From the NCBI GenBank assembly GCA_023250195.1, contig JAHFBF010000005.1, positions 62,001 through 126,000 on the forward strand: a stretch of 64,000 nucleotides of DNA. Direction: 5' to 3'. Every line of letters begins with the position of its first letter. The stretch's first letter is position 1. Positions 18,151-27,687 of this stretch are shown piece after piece. The stretch comes from Candidatus Melainabacteria bacterium (GTDB taxonomy: Bacteria; Cyanobacteriota; Vampirovibrionia; 2-02-FULL-35-15). Below the pieces are notes generated by a model, which saw only the letters and a list, made by a program, of their open reading frames with translations, searched no databases and was not told where the DNA came from. The translations under genes and the position numbers were made by a program.

Positions 18151-19728
18151 ATGGATAACGACAAAGTTTTTATTTTTGACACTACTCTTCGAGATGGCGA
18201 ACAATCTCCCGGTGCTACATTAAATATTCAGGAAAAATTAGAGATTGCAAGACAGCTTGCAAAACTTGGGGTAGATATTATTGAAGCGGGTTTTCCATTT
18301 TCAAGTCCGGGAGATTTTGAAGCAGTTAAACTCATTTCAAAAGAAGTACAGGGACCTGTAATTTGCGGACTTGCAAGAGCAAGAAAAGAAGATATTGACA
18401 AAGCAGTAGGAGCTTTAGAACCTGCAAAGAAAAAAAGAATTCATACATTCATAGCTACAAGTGATATTCACATGGAGCATAAATTAAAAATGCCTCGTGA
18501 AAAGGTTTTAAAAACCGCTGTTGAATGTGTCTCTTATGCAAAACAATTTACAGATGATATAGAGTTTTCACCGGAAGATGCAGGCAGATCAGACCCAAAG
18601 TTTTTATTTGAAATATTACAGGCTGTAATTGAAGCTGGTGCTACTACAGTAAATATTCCTGACACAGTTGGTTATACGGTTCCAAGTGAATTTGGCGGAT
18701 TAATTAAATCCATTAAAGAAAACGTGCCAAATATAAATAAAGCTGTTATTTCAGTTCACTGCCATAACGATTTAGGACTTGCTGTTGCAAATTCTTTAAG
18801 TGCTGTAATTAATGGCGCACGTCAGGTAGAGTGCACTATAAACGGAATCGGCGAACGTGCTGGGAATTGTTCACTTGAAGAAATAGTAATGATTTTAAAG
18901 ACAAGACCAATCCTTGGGTTATACACAAATATTGACTCTACTCAAATCTATAGAACAAGCCGTCTTGTAAGTACCCTTACAAATATGCTTGTCCAGCCAA
19001 ACAAAGCAATTGTCGGTGCAAATGCATTTGCACATGAAGCAGGAATACATCAGGATGGTTTCTTAAAATACAAAAGAACTTATGAAATTATGAACCCGGA
19101 AGATGTAGGACTTCTTACATCAAAACTTCCACTCGGTCCACGCTCAGGACGCCATGCATTAAAAGAAAAATTAACAGAACTGGGATATCATCTCAGCGAA
19201 GAACAGCTAGATAAAGCATTTATAAGATTTAAAGAAATTGCAGATAAGAAAAAACAGGTCGCTGACAGGGATTTAGAGTCAATAGTCAGAGATGAGCAGA
19301 GAATACAGGAAACTGTTTCTTACTATGAACTTGCAAACCTTCAGATTGCCTGTGGAACGGGCTTACCGACAGCATCTGTTTGTCTAAGAAGGACCAGTGA
19401 CAATGTTTTCTTAAAAGACTCAGCACTTGGAACAGGCCCTGTAGACGCTATCTACAAAGCCATAAACAAACTTGTAAATGTACAAAATGAGTTAATAGAG
19501 TTTTCAGTTCAGTCAGTAACAGAAGGAATAGATGCCCTTGGCGAAGTAACTATTCGTATAAAAGAAAAAGACGGGGCTATTTACAGTGGTCATGCTGCAA
19601 ATACCGATATTACTTTAGCCTGTGCAAAGGCTTACTTAAACGCTCTTAACAAATTAATTGACTCATTAAATGCAGGTACAAAAGTAGCACCTCAAGCTGA
19701 TGAGTTTAAAAGTAAAAAGGGTGTCTAA
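18151..19728 (+). CDS. leuA: 2-isopropylmalate synthase
   Basis: A 525-residue LeuA that condenses acetyl-CoA with 2-oxoisovalerate, committing carbon to leucine. The catalytic start [12 protein letters not shown], metal-binding [13 protein letters not shown] and the [10 protein letters not shown] motif are present, followed by the C-terminal LeuA dimer domain (about 390-510) that normally binds leucine for feedback inhibition. The gene stands without other leu genes in the window. It follows the ABC exporter by 27 bases. Confidence 0.95.
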   Translation: MDNDKVFIFDTTLRDGEQSPGATLNIQEKLEIARQLAKLGVDIIEAGFPFSSPGDFEAVKLISKEVQGPVICGLARARKEDIDKAVGALEPAKKKRIHTFIATSDIHMEHKLKMPREKVLKTAVECVSYAKQFTDDIEFSPEDAGRSDPKFLFEILQAVIEAGATTVNIPDTVGYTVPSEFGGLIKSIKENVPNINKAVISVHCHNDLGLAVANSLSAVINGARQVECTINGIGERAGNCSLEEIVMILKTRPILGLYTNIDSTQIYRTSRLVSTLTNMLVQPNKAIVGANAFAHEAGIHQDGFLKYKRTYEIMNPEDVGLLTSKLPLGPRSGRHALKEKLTELGYHLSEEQLDKAFIRFKEIADKKKQVADRDLESIVRDEQRIQETVSYYELANLQIACGTGLPTASVCLRRTSDNVFLKDSALGTGPVDAIYKAINKLVNVQNELIEFSVQSVTEGIDALGEVTIRIKEKDGAIYSGHAANTDITLACAKAYLNALNKLIDSLNAGTKVAPQADEFKSKKGV

Positions 19729-19755
19729 ATAAATTAGTCCAAAGCAAAAAATAGT

Positions 19756-20184
19756 TTAGGCTTGTTCGGAAGAATTTAAAGCATCAAACACTTCTTTTAT
19801 TCTCTCTGGCGTTGGATCGTTAAAAGCAAGGTGCATTAATAAGCTATAAACAGCATGGCTGCCTGGAGGCGTAGCTAGGTTTATATAAGATGCCTGAAGG
19901 AGTTCTGTTGTCACTGGTTTTCTGCCTATTGTTCTTTCTGCAGCTTCTTCTCCACGTCCACCGTCATCACTTAATGTAATTCCAGGATTTCGTGCTAGAA
20001 GCAAAGCTCTATAAAGTCTTATATAAGCTACATCCTGTGCTGGTTGCCCAAGAGTAAATAAGCGGCTTGTTTGGTTAATTTTATGTACTGGGCCGTCTTC
20101 AGTAGCTTCAAGGACTCCAATTCTTTCTTTTACTACTGGACTTATGTGTCTACCATAGCCAAGAAGCGGGGTTGTGTCTATCAT
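19756..20184 (-). CDS. Hypothetical protein, 142 aa
   Basis: I do not recognise this soluble protein. It has helical segments (YIRLYRALLLARN, TTELLQASYINLATPPGSHAVYSLLMHLAF) and no signal peptide. The ATG is preceded by AAAAGGAG at ideal spacing, so it is very likely translated. Its neighbour at 20320-20982 has the same kind of ribosome site, orientation and mixed Pro/helical composition, so they may form a pair. Confidence 0.65.
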   Translation of the reverse strand: MIDTTPLLGYGRHISPVVKERIGVLEATEDGPVHKINQTSRLFTLGQPAQDVAYIRLYRALLLARNPGITLSDDGGRGEEAAERTIGRKPVTTELLQASYINLATPPGSHAVYSLLMHLAFNDPTPERIKEVFDALNSSEQA

Positions 20185-20319
20185 TGGGTTTCTCCTTTTG
20201 AGAAATACTTAAATACTAAAGTTGCTTTAGGTTTATTATACAAAAATAAAGAGCAGAATTACAATCCCCAAAAGATTAAAAATCCAGAAAAGAACAAAAA
20301 AATATTTAATTAAGACTGC

Positions 20320-20982
20320 TTAACCGAATTTTTCAATGGCTTCTAATACTGGCTGCATATCACTTGTTGCAAGATTTACATTACTATCTCTTGTAATAAA
20401 GTCAGTAAGACTATTAGTAACTTGATTGTATTGTGGACCTGCAAGATTGAGTTCAGAAATAGCATGAATAAGATTGAGTCTTGGTACTGGTTGTCCAGAA
20501 GAAACAAGTCCTGCAAGAGCTAAAGTATACTTAAAGCTTTTTGGTTCTTCTTTAGCAGCTCGCACAACAAAAGTTTTTGTTATCCTTGACTCTTCTTCAA
20601 CAACAGCTTCTGCTTCTGTCCGAGCTCTTAGTAAAGCTCTTTCAACTATCGCAGGAGTAGCTTTTTTACCTACAAAGGCTAAATAGAGATCATGGTTTTC
20701 TTTACCACCTGCAAGAAGAGCAATCCCCTGTGCTCTTTGTCTATTATCTTCTGATGGATCACCCAAATACAGCTCAAGTACTAATGGTAATGCTTTTTTA
20801 TAAGCCTTTGTTACATCTGAGCCATATCCACCTGCACTCATTATTATTAGATTAATTCTTCTCTCAAGAGCACGAGGTTCTTTTTCATCCTTAACCGGTT
20901 CTTGCTCAGCCCCAAGTGAAATCACCGGTAATGAAATCCTGGAACTTCCCACTCTTTCCTGCAATGGTGATACTACGTTCAT
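20320..20982 (-). CDS. Hypothetical protein, 220 aa
   Basis: Soluble, no family recognised. After a disordered N-terminus it is alpha-helical with repeated Ala/Leu-rich helix pairs (AYKKALPLVLELYLGD, RAQGIALLAGGKENHDLYLAFVGKK, SFKYTLALAGLVSSG), compatible with an alpha-solenoid fold. AAAGGAG precedes the ATG. It is transcribed toward the 142-aa gene, about 135 bases upstream of it. Confidence 0.62.
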   Translation of the reverse strand: MNVVSPLQERVGSSRISLPVISLGAEQEPVKDEKEPRALERRINLIIMSAGGYGSDVTKAYKKALPLVLELYLGDPSEDNRQRAQGIALLAGGKENHDLYLAFVGKKATPAIVERALLRARTEAEAVVEEESRITKTFVVRAAKEEPKSFKYTLALAGLVSSGQPVPRLNLIHAISELNLAGPQYNQVTNSLTDFITRDSNVNLATSDMQPVLEAIEKFG

Positions 20983-21204
20983 GATTTCTCCTTTAAATTT
21001 TTTTGATTAAACTTTACCTTTCAATTCTAGTGCTCATTTCATTAAATTACAATAAACTTTATAAAAAAAAGATAAAAAGTTTTCTAAATTTTTTTTAATA
21101 ATACAGGTTGCCTTAACCAGATGGGGCATAACGTTCTCACTTTCATACAAGTGAAGATTTGCATAGAAATAATCTGTGTAACAGTTATTTCGCGTTATAT
21201 AAAA

Positions 21205-22047
21205 CTAAGGCAAAACAAGACTTTTACCGCTTCTTAGATATTCCTGAATTTCACCATCATATGTATTTTTTAAAGATGTTATCCTTGAGTCAACTGAAAA
21301 ATTATATTCCCTATCCTGAAGCTTAATCCTTGAAACCGGCATCAGTCCGATAATTGCATTGGTTATAAAAACACTCTTTGCTTTGTTTAAATAAAGACTG
21401 TGAACATTTTTTTCCTCTGTTTGTATATTATTTGCTTTTGTTATATCTAGTATTTTTGATCTTGTTACCCCGGACAAAATTCCGCTTTCTAAAAGTGGAG
21501 TAATTATTTTATCTTCCATCACTAAAAAAACATTTGCTCTTGTACATTCAATCAGTTCATTTTTTTCATTGACATACAGTGCATCATTAAAGCCCTGTTC
21601 CAGGGCTTTTTTATAAGCTACATAACTATCTGCTCTGCTTGTAGTCTTATGCCTGAAAGAAACAGAGTTGGAATCCCTGCTTAAAACATACTCAAGCAAA
21701 GAATAGAAAGCCGGCAAATTTTCAAGTGGTGACGCCATAATAAGAACATTAAATTTCTCTTCAATACGTTTTGAAATAATTATTTTTATCCTTGCTGAAG
21801 TTAATTTGTTTGCACTTAATAAATCTTTTATCCATTTTTTTACTTCCTCCTGCTCTACAGGAAATGGCATATTAAGTTCTTTTGCACTGTGAGTAAGTCT
21901 TTTATAATGAGATTCAAAAAAAATTGGACTGCCCTGTTCACATTTTATAGTTTCAAATAATCCATATCCAAACTGGTATGAAAGATCGCTTATAGAAATC
22001 TTTGCATCTTCTTCTTTTATGATTTGACCATTTAGGAATACGAGCAT
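21205..22047 (-). CDS. pabC: Class IV PLP aminotransferase, probable aminodeoxychorismate lyase
   Basis: A 280-residue class IV aminotransferase fold: FLNGQIIKEEDAKISISDLSYQFGYGLFETIK at the N-terminus, the PLP-lysine region HKTTSRADSYVAYKKALEQGFNDALYVNE, and ECTRANVFLV...GILSGVTRSKIL downstream. PabC, D-amino-acid and branched-chain aminotransferases share this fold; the FGYGLFET start and the presence of pabB and folB at 27688-29359 favour PabC, which releases p-aminobenzoate from aminodeoxychorismate. The substrate assignment remains an inference. Confidence 0.75.
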   Translation of the reverse strand: MLVFLNGQIIKEEDAKISISDLSYQFGYGLFETIKCEQGSPIFFESHYKRLTHSAKELNMPFPVEQEEVKKWIKDLLSANKLTSARIKIIISKRIEEKFNVLIMASPLENLPAFYSLLEYVLSRDSNSVSFRHKTTSRADSYVAYKKALEQGFNDALYVNEKNELIECTRANVFLVMEDKIITPLLESGILSGVTRSKILDITKANNIQTEEKNVHSLYLNKAKSVFITNAIIGLMPVSRIKLQDREYNFSVDSRITSLKNTYDGEIQEYLRSGKSLVLP

Positions 22048-22119
22048 GGTTTAAAATCAATTCTAAATGAAATTGTGCTTTCTGTACATCCAAACTATTA
22101 CTACTCTAACTTTAGATTT

Positions 22120-23730
22120 TTACTTTTCTGTATTATTGCTTAAAATATCTTTAACTGCTTCATCAAGATCAATAACATCAGGATCATCTTTAAATACTCT
22201 AACTCCTTCCAATTGCAAATCAGAGCCTGTTCTTACAAGAATAACTTTTGGCAGCTTCCCTTGACTTATTGCTATTTGATCTAACATTGCACAGGCAGTC
22301 TGCTCAGAGCCGGGAGGTTTAAATTCAGAAATTATCAGCTTAGGTTTGTGTTGTTCAGCTAGCATTAGAGCTTCTTCAAAAGTTTTAGCTGTAATAATCC
22401 TATATTCACTCTCTCTTCCCTGTCTCAAAATCCCAGCAATAGCTTCTGGTCCATATTTTCGAACAATCAAAATTGTTTCAGTAGGAGAAGTTTCACTTGC
22501 ATCTTGAACAGGAGCAACTTCATCCACATTACATGCGTGACGAACTGCTAAGGTTTCATCACCATGAGGTTGCAATCCACCAGATGATTCAACTGGATTA
22601 GGAACAGTCACTGCAGGGAACTGAAGAACAAATCTTGTGAAGTGATTATCACCATCTTGGGATGAATCTACTGTGACAGTGCCTCCTGCTAAATCGATAT
22701 TTCTTATTACGTTCTGAACTCCAAAGCCTTGATTGGCTCCTCCTCCTTTTCCTTTTGACTCTCCAAGAGAACCAGAAAATTCTTCTCCTGTTCTTATTTT
22801 TCTTAAATATTCTTCAGGCATCCCCGGACCAGTATCTTCAAGAATTATTTGGACTTTACCACCTTCATTAACAACGGTAATCCTAAATTCCACTCCTTGT
22901 AAAGGAATTCCTGCTTTAAGAGCTGCTTTTGCAGCATTTCTAGTTAGGTTCTCAGCACTACAAATAAAAAGGGTTGGATCTATAGAGATAAGACAGGGAT
23001 CTCCTTGCAGTGTAGGTTTATTTATTTTCAAAACCTTACCTGCAGGTGTCAACTCCGGACAATGAAAGAAATTACATAGAAAATCAAAAGGATTAAAAGT
23101 TTTAGCCTTGCCTCTATAATCTAAATAAGATTCTGCTGTATTTAAATTATTTATTGACTCGAGAATTTCAACACCGCTAGATTTGATTTTTGCTAATAAA
23201 GCTAAGGTATCTTGATCACTTGTTTTATAAGTGTCGGTAAATTCAATCAAAGGGCCAATTTTTGATTTTAATTCTTCTTCTAAAACCTTTCCTTTTCTTT
23301 TAGCTTCCTCCAGTATCTCTCCAGGAATACTATCTTGAACATCCTGAGCCACAAATTCTTCCCACCGGCTGAAGCTATTATCACTGCGATTATCTACTAA
23401 TAAAGAGGAATATTCAGAAAATTCTTTTAGAGCGGGTGGTAGATTAGTCCCTTCAAAATCACCTACTATGTGATCAGTTTGGATTACAAGTCTTGCAACA
23501 ACATTTTTTAAATCATGCAGATATCTGGGTAATAGTATTCTTAAGGCATCAAGTTCCTGGCTTTCTCTAGTAGCTGTAAAAAGAGTTAGTCCAGCAGACT
23601 CTAAATGTGAAACAGGTTCTGGATGAGTAGGACCACTAGTTAAAGTGGCACTTTCAGCTACTTGGCCAGGAGGGCCATCAATTTTGACAACAATAGTCTT
23701 AACAGCTTGTACTTGAGTTATATCCGTCAT
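22120..23730 (-). CDS. Soluble histidine kinase with C-terminal pseudo-receiver
   Basis: This 536-residue protein has no membrane segment. The phosphoacceptor region is RYLHDLKNVVA (His72), and the ATPase domain has an N-box (NLTRNAAKAA), G1 (LEDTGPGMPE) and a Gly-rich G2 (GKGGGANQGFGVQNV). The C-terminal ~110 residues look like a receiver (ETILIVRKYG...LIISEFKPPG) but lack the acidic pair, and Glu469 stands at the phosphoacceptor position, so it is probably not phosphorylated. A second soluble kinase with an intact receiver is encoded at 24115-25857, and the two are likely ancient tandem duplicates (both have SGSLGE in the lid). Confidence 0.8.
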   Translation of the reverse strand: MTDITQVQAVKTIVVKIDGPPGQVAESATLTSGPTHPEPVSHLESAGLTLFTATRESQELDALRILLPRYLHDLKNVVARLVIQTDHIVGDFEGTNLPPALKEFSEYSSLLVDNRSDNSFSRWEEFVAQDVQDSIPGEILEEAKRKGKVLEEELKSKIGPLIEFTDTYKTSDQDTLALLAKIKSSGVEILESINNLNTAESYLDYRGKAKTFNPFDFLCNFFHCPELTPAGKVLKINKPTLQGDPCLISIDPTLFICSAENLTRNAAKAALKAGIPLQGVEFRITVVNEGGKVQIILEDTGPGMPEEYLRKIRTGEEFSGSLGESKGKGGGANQGFGVQNVIRNIDLAGGTVTVDSSQDGDNHFTRFVLQFPAVTVPNPVESSGGLQPHGDETLAVRHACNVDEVAPVQDASETSPTETILIVRKYGPEAIAGILRQGRESEYRIITAKTFEEALMLAEQHKPKLIISEFKPPGSEQTACAMLDQIAISQGKLPKVILVRTGSDLQLEGVRVFKDDPDVIDLDEAVKDILSNNTEK

Positions 23731-23872
23731 TTATTTAAGTTTTGTTACAAGGGGCTTTATTATAAAAAGGTTTTTAACTAGCAAATTTGACAAATTGGTT
23801 GTAGATTCGATTCTTGGTTTAGAGAAGGTTAAGGTGACAATCATTAAACTATAGAAATATGATTAAAATCAT

Positions 23873-24100
23873 ATGTTAGGATTTATAGCCAAGAGGAAAT
23901 TAAAAAAAGCTATGGTTCAGGTGCATAATGACTTAGTAAGAACTTACGTATGGTTTAAACACCTTGAAAAGAAGGTCCCTTTTGATGATGGACTTATTAA
24001 GGGTGCAAGCAACCAGTGTGAAAGAGAACTTAGGGCTCTCAATCTAGATCCTGACAAACTTGTAGAAAGATCTTTATCAAAGACTAAGTCTAGTTCATAA
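23873..24100 (+). CDS. Small helical protein, 75 aa, between the two kinases
   Basis: It runs opposite to both flanking kinase genes. It is basic and helical (KRKLKKAMVQVHNDLVRTYVWFKHLEKK) with a Ser/Lys tail, and no family is recognised. The ATG has no clear ribosome site, but the frame fills the gap exactly and its composition is protein-like. Confidence 0.5.
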   Translation: MLGFIAKRKLKKAMVQVHNDLVRTYVWFKHLEKKVPFDDGLIKGASNQCERELRALNLDPDKLVERSLSKTKSSS

Positions 24101-24114
24101 CTACAAAGTAAATA

Positions 24115-25857
24115 TTAATCAACATTCTTTAAGGCTGAAGGTAATATTTTATCAATTAGAGCAGAAATAATTTTCTCTCCTAAATCTTCTGGATCAACTG
24201 GTTTTTGCAAAGCACCATCTAAAAACGGAAACTCTTTCATTACCTCTGGCGGACGATTACCAGTTACAGCAATAACTTGGACTCCTTTAATATTAATTTC
24301 TGAAGATTCAAGTTTAGGTTTAATTGAAGGACCAACCTCACCAGGTAAACCTACATCTGCCAGTATGAGATGGGGAATATAACCACTCTGAATTCTCGTA
24401 AGAGCTTCTTCAACACTTGATACTAGTATGATTTCAACATTATATTTTTTTGCTAAAGAAAGTTCAATTACCATCTTTGTAAGTTCACTACTTATATCAT
24501 CATCAATCATAAGAATCCGAAACGGTGGAACATTAGAAGGCCTTCGTTCTTCCACAGCAGGAGTCACAGCAACTGTACTTGTTACCACATCATTTACACT
24601 GCCTGCTGCAACTAATTGTTTCTCTTGTGAAGAGAGGGAAGGAAGCCTTATGACAAAATTTGCACCATTCAAATCAGGCTGTTTAACTTGCTCACGAATG
24701 GAGCTAGGGACTTCTTCAACATGAATAGAGCCACCTACTGCTTCAAGATCTCTTCTTACACTTGCAAGTCCAAGTCCTTCGTTTTTTCCTGCACCATCAG
24801 CAGCAGAAGTCGACTTAACTTCACCTAAACTTCCTGATACTCCTTCCTTAAATATTTCTTCCCTCTTTTCTTCTGATACACCAGGACCATTATCACTAAC
24901 TCTAATTACTACAAAATTCCCTTCTTCTTCAAAAGTAATTACACACTTTCCATCACCTGCAGTGTGCTTAGCCTGCGAAGCTTTTGCAGCATTAGTAAAC
25001 AAATTTATAAGTAAATTTCTAAATATCGCAGGATCCATTGAGATTTGCTTGATACTTCCTTCAGAACACACTTCAAACTTCATCTGCTTATCCACAAAAG
25101 TTCCTCTTAAAGAATCAATTGCTTTCTGAGTCAGTTCTCTTGGATTTAAATTTTCCGGGGACCCAATGTAGCTAGAACTAACAATTCTCTTATCAAAATT
25201 ATCAAAAAAAGTAAGAACAAAAGTCGCATTTTCTAAAATAATATTACTGTCTACTGGTGGGGGTTGAATTCTTTTTATTTCTTCTACAAGTTCTTTTACA
25301 CATGGAATTAGCTCTTCTCGAAATGTTTTTTCTACAGAGCATCTATAGTCTTGCGAGTCTCTTAAAATATCTGCAGGGTTGCCATCTCGTTCTGTAAGAC
25401 TCTTCCAATACTCAAGCCTTCCTAAAACGTGTTCCGACAAAGGCTCTTCAGGCAAAATAGCACCTTCGTCTTTTTTCCCTGCAATTAACCCTTGATATAA
25501 TTCCTGAAATTTTAAAAAAGTCTGGCTTGATCCAATCTGACCTGAAGAAAGCGCTGCCAGATGAATTGAATAACGAATCGATATTAATGGTGCCCTAATA
25601 TCATGATTCAGTCCCCTAAGTACTCTGCGGTATGTTTGGAGTTTTAAAAGTGCATCTTGATCTCGCTCTACCAGCGCAATCCCAACAGAAGCTCCAAGTC
25701 CAGGAGCAGAAACACCAACCACCTCTTGGCTACCAGCACCAGTAACAACATCACCTGGTTGATTAGCATCTTCAGGAGTAATTTCACCTAAACTTGTCAC
25801 AGAGCCTAGTTGGCCAACAGGTGGACCATTTTTTGGGCCTATATTTTCTACACTCAC
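24115..25857 (-). CDS. Soluble hybrid histidine kinase with canonical receiver
   Basis: A 580-residue protein starting at GTG 25857, with AAGGAG upstream at good spacing. The phosphoacceptor box is RGLNHDIRAPL (His85); the ATPase domain has N-box LINLFTNAAKAS, G1 VSDNGPGVSEE and G2 GKNEGLGLASV. A complete receiver follows (ILMIDDD, LILADVGLPG with Asp501, LQKPVD with Lys552). The N-terminal ~60 residues are Gly/Pro-rich and there is no membrane segment, so it probably senses a cytoplasmic cue and relays phosphate internally. The variant kinase at 22120 may modulate it. Confidence 0.87.
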   Translation of the reverse strand: MSVENIGPKNGPPVGQLGSVTSLGEITPEDANQPGDVVTGAGSQEVVGVSAPGLGASVGIALVERDQDALLKLQTYRRVLRGLNHDIRAPLISIRYSIHLAALSSGQIGSSQTFLKFQELYQGLIAGKKDEGAILPEEPLSEHVLGRLEYWKSLTERDGNPADILRDSQDYRCSVEKTFREELIPCVKELVEEIKRIQPPPVDSNIILENATFVLTFFDNFDKRIVSSSYIGSPENLNPRELTQKAIDSLRGTFVDKQMKFEVCSEGSIKQISMDPAIFRNLLINLFTNAAKASQAKHTAGDGKCVITFEEEGNFVVIRVSDNGPGVSEEKREEIFKEGVSGSLGEVKSTSAADGAGKNEGLGLASVRRDLEAVGGSIHVEEVPSSIREQVKQPDLNGANFVIRLPSLSSQEKQLVAAGSVNDVVTSTVAVTPAVEERRPSNVPPFRILMIDDDISSELTKMVIELSLAKKYNVEIILVSSVEEALTRIQSGYIPHLILADVGLPGEVGPSIKPKLESSEINIKGVQVIAVTGNRPPEVMKEFPFLDGALQKPVDPEDLGEKIISALIDKILPSALKNVD

Positions 25858-25991
25858 AAATTCTCCTTAAATATCATTTTGAAAAATCAAGAACTGGTTC
25901 TTATTATGCTTAATATTATAAAGCCTGATTAAAAATAAAATTTATAGCTTGTGGCTTCTAGAAATACTCTTTTTGTAAATTGACTCCCTAT

Positions 25992-26540
25992 TTAAGATAT
26001 ACCTTTCAATTCTTTCATGTGTAAGCGGTGGAATCTGTAAGCTATTTCCAAATAGGGAGCAATTGTACTTTCAGAGTTAGGCTGATTATATGGCTCAACA
26101 GTTCCATTAGGAGTTGCAAATGTGAAAAATCCGACTCTGTTTATAGTTGCTTTTATTAATGGAGTTCTCTCTGAGCCTGGGTTTGGATTTGCATTTTGAC
26201 CTAGTGTAAATTCTATTTCAGTTGGTATACCATTTGGACTGACTGTTATTACTGCTTCCCCAGAAGCTGAGGCTATACGTACTAAAGGAAGAAATCTTCT
26301 TGCTCCTTTATCAAAAGTATAAGTTACTTCATAGTCTTCTCTTTTTGTGTATCTTGTATTAGGAATGAGTCTGTCAGCTCCAAGTATTTGTACTCTAGAA
26401 TTAGGTGTAGTGGTTAAACAAACTGCTTTTTTAAAATATCTATTATTGCCTTCTTCAGCTATAACAAATCCTCCTTCTGATGAAGAAGTTCTAAAAGGAT
26501 AATTAGCCAGTACAGTTTCTATTTTTCTAAGTTGACCCAT
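25992..26540 (-). CDS. Hypothetical beta-rich protein, 182 aa
   Basis: No family recognised and no signal peptide. The sequence alternates as in beta sandwiches (YEVTYTFDKGARRFLPLVRIASASGEAVITVSP, RVGFFTFATPNGTVEPYN). It is 36 bases downstream of the 328-aa gene on the same strand; both handle similar beta-type composition and are probably co-transcribed. Confidence 0.6.
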   Translation of the reverse strand: MGQLRKIETVLANYPFRTSSSEGGFVIAEEGNNRYFKKAVCLTTTPNSRVQILGADRLIPNTRYTKREDYEVTYTFDKGARRFLPLVRIASASGEAVITVSPNGIPTEIEFTLGQNANPNPGSERTPLIKATINRVGFFTFATPNGTVEPYNQPNSESTIAPYLEIAYRFHRLHMKELKGIS

Positions 26541-26576
26541 ATTTTGTAACTATTGTGCAAAGATTATTTTACTATG

Positions 26577-27563
26577 TTAATTCCAACCATAGCTTTCACC
26601 TTCAGTATTCATTTTTTTTATTATTGGAAGAGCATCTATTGATACATTGATAAAAATGTAATGATGGAATTTTAAAAGCCATAACTCTTCATTGGCTCTA
26701 GGCTCAGCTTCACTGTTTTGAGGTGTTACTCCTATCCAAACACCCTTTTGCGCCTCTGTAAGATAAAGGCATTCATTAGTGTGAGCTTGATAACTTTCAG
26801 GACCATAGACAATTTTAGGTTTTTCAGGAGTCCCCTCATTATGTTCTACTAGAAAAGTTTCCTTCTCTCTCTTACTAACAATATAAAAACGCTGAAGCTC
26901 AGTAAACTCTTTAGGACTCATATCAAGGTTTATGGGATCTTTATTGCCCTGATCTTGAACTGATCCTTCATTATTAGAAGGATCACCCATTAAACCTTCT
27001 TCAGGATCATACCCACCTCCTTCTAAAAATGCTCTTTCAGGATCGTAAGGTTCACTTTCACTTTGTGCAAACCCACTTTCCGGATCATAATCTATATTTT
27101 CTCGTAGCGCCTCTTCCCTGGTTTGAATTGGATAAACAACTCCTGTTCCTACAGATTTGATATTTGCCCTGACGCTAAGAGGATGTTTATAATTTATCTC
27201 TGCTGATATATCATCGTGTGCACTAAGACTTATTTTACGGGGAATTATTCTGCCTTCCTCTGTTAATCCCAGATCTATAATTGCTTTTCCAAGAGGCGTG
27301 ATTATAAATGCTTTATAAGGTCTTCCTGTTTTCCTATCAACATAATATTTTACACTGCATGGTAAGTCGCAAATATTTCCATCTCTTTCCTCAAATTTAA
27401 ATACTGACTTGGATTCATATCTTGCTGTATCTTTGTCTGCTCTTCCCCGCATCACTATTACAGCATCTCTAGCATCTTCAAATTCATTGAGAAACTTCCC
27501 ATAGGTCTGCAGGCCTAATGGCAAGTTACTCAGACCTCCGTCATAATAAGAAGATACACGCAT
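26577..27563 (-). CDS. Hypothetical protein, 328 aa, with YDPE repeats
   Basis: The family is not recognised. It has a beta-rich N-terminal half (KSVFKFEERDGNICDLPCSVKYYVDR, AFIITPLGKAIIDLGL), an acidic linker near 155-200 with three YDPE-type motifs (YDPESGF, YDPERAF, YDPEEGL), and a C-terminal domain ending with hydrophobic strands (LLKFHHYIFINVSI). AAGGAAA precedes the ATG. The spaced YDPE motifs look like short linear repeats that could bind a cation or a partner. Confidence 0.6.
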   Translation of the reverse strand: MRVSSYYDGGLSNLPLGLQTYGKFLNEFEDARDAVIVMRGRADKDTARYESKSVFKFEERDGNICDLPCSVKYYVDRKTGRPYKAFIITPLGKAIIDLGLTEEGRIIPRKISLSAHDDISAEINYKHPLSVRANIKSVGTGVVYPIQTREEALRENIDYDPESGFAQSESEPYDPERAFLEGGGYDPEEGLMGDPSNNEGSVQDQGNKDPINLDMSPKEFTELQRFYIVSKREKETFLVEHNEGTPEKPKIVYGPESYQAHTNECLYLTEAQKGVWIGVTPQNSEAEPRANEELWLLKFHHYIFINVSIDALPIIKKMNTEGESYGWN

Positions 27564-27687
27564 TTTAAATTTCCTTAAATAGCTAAAATCCCTTGCTTAA
27601 GAAGGTTATTTAAGACGAATATATCAAAAATTATTAGTAAAAGGCAACTCTTAAAAGTTGTTTAAAGGCAATTTAACAAATTTTTTA

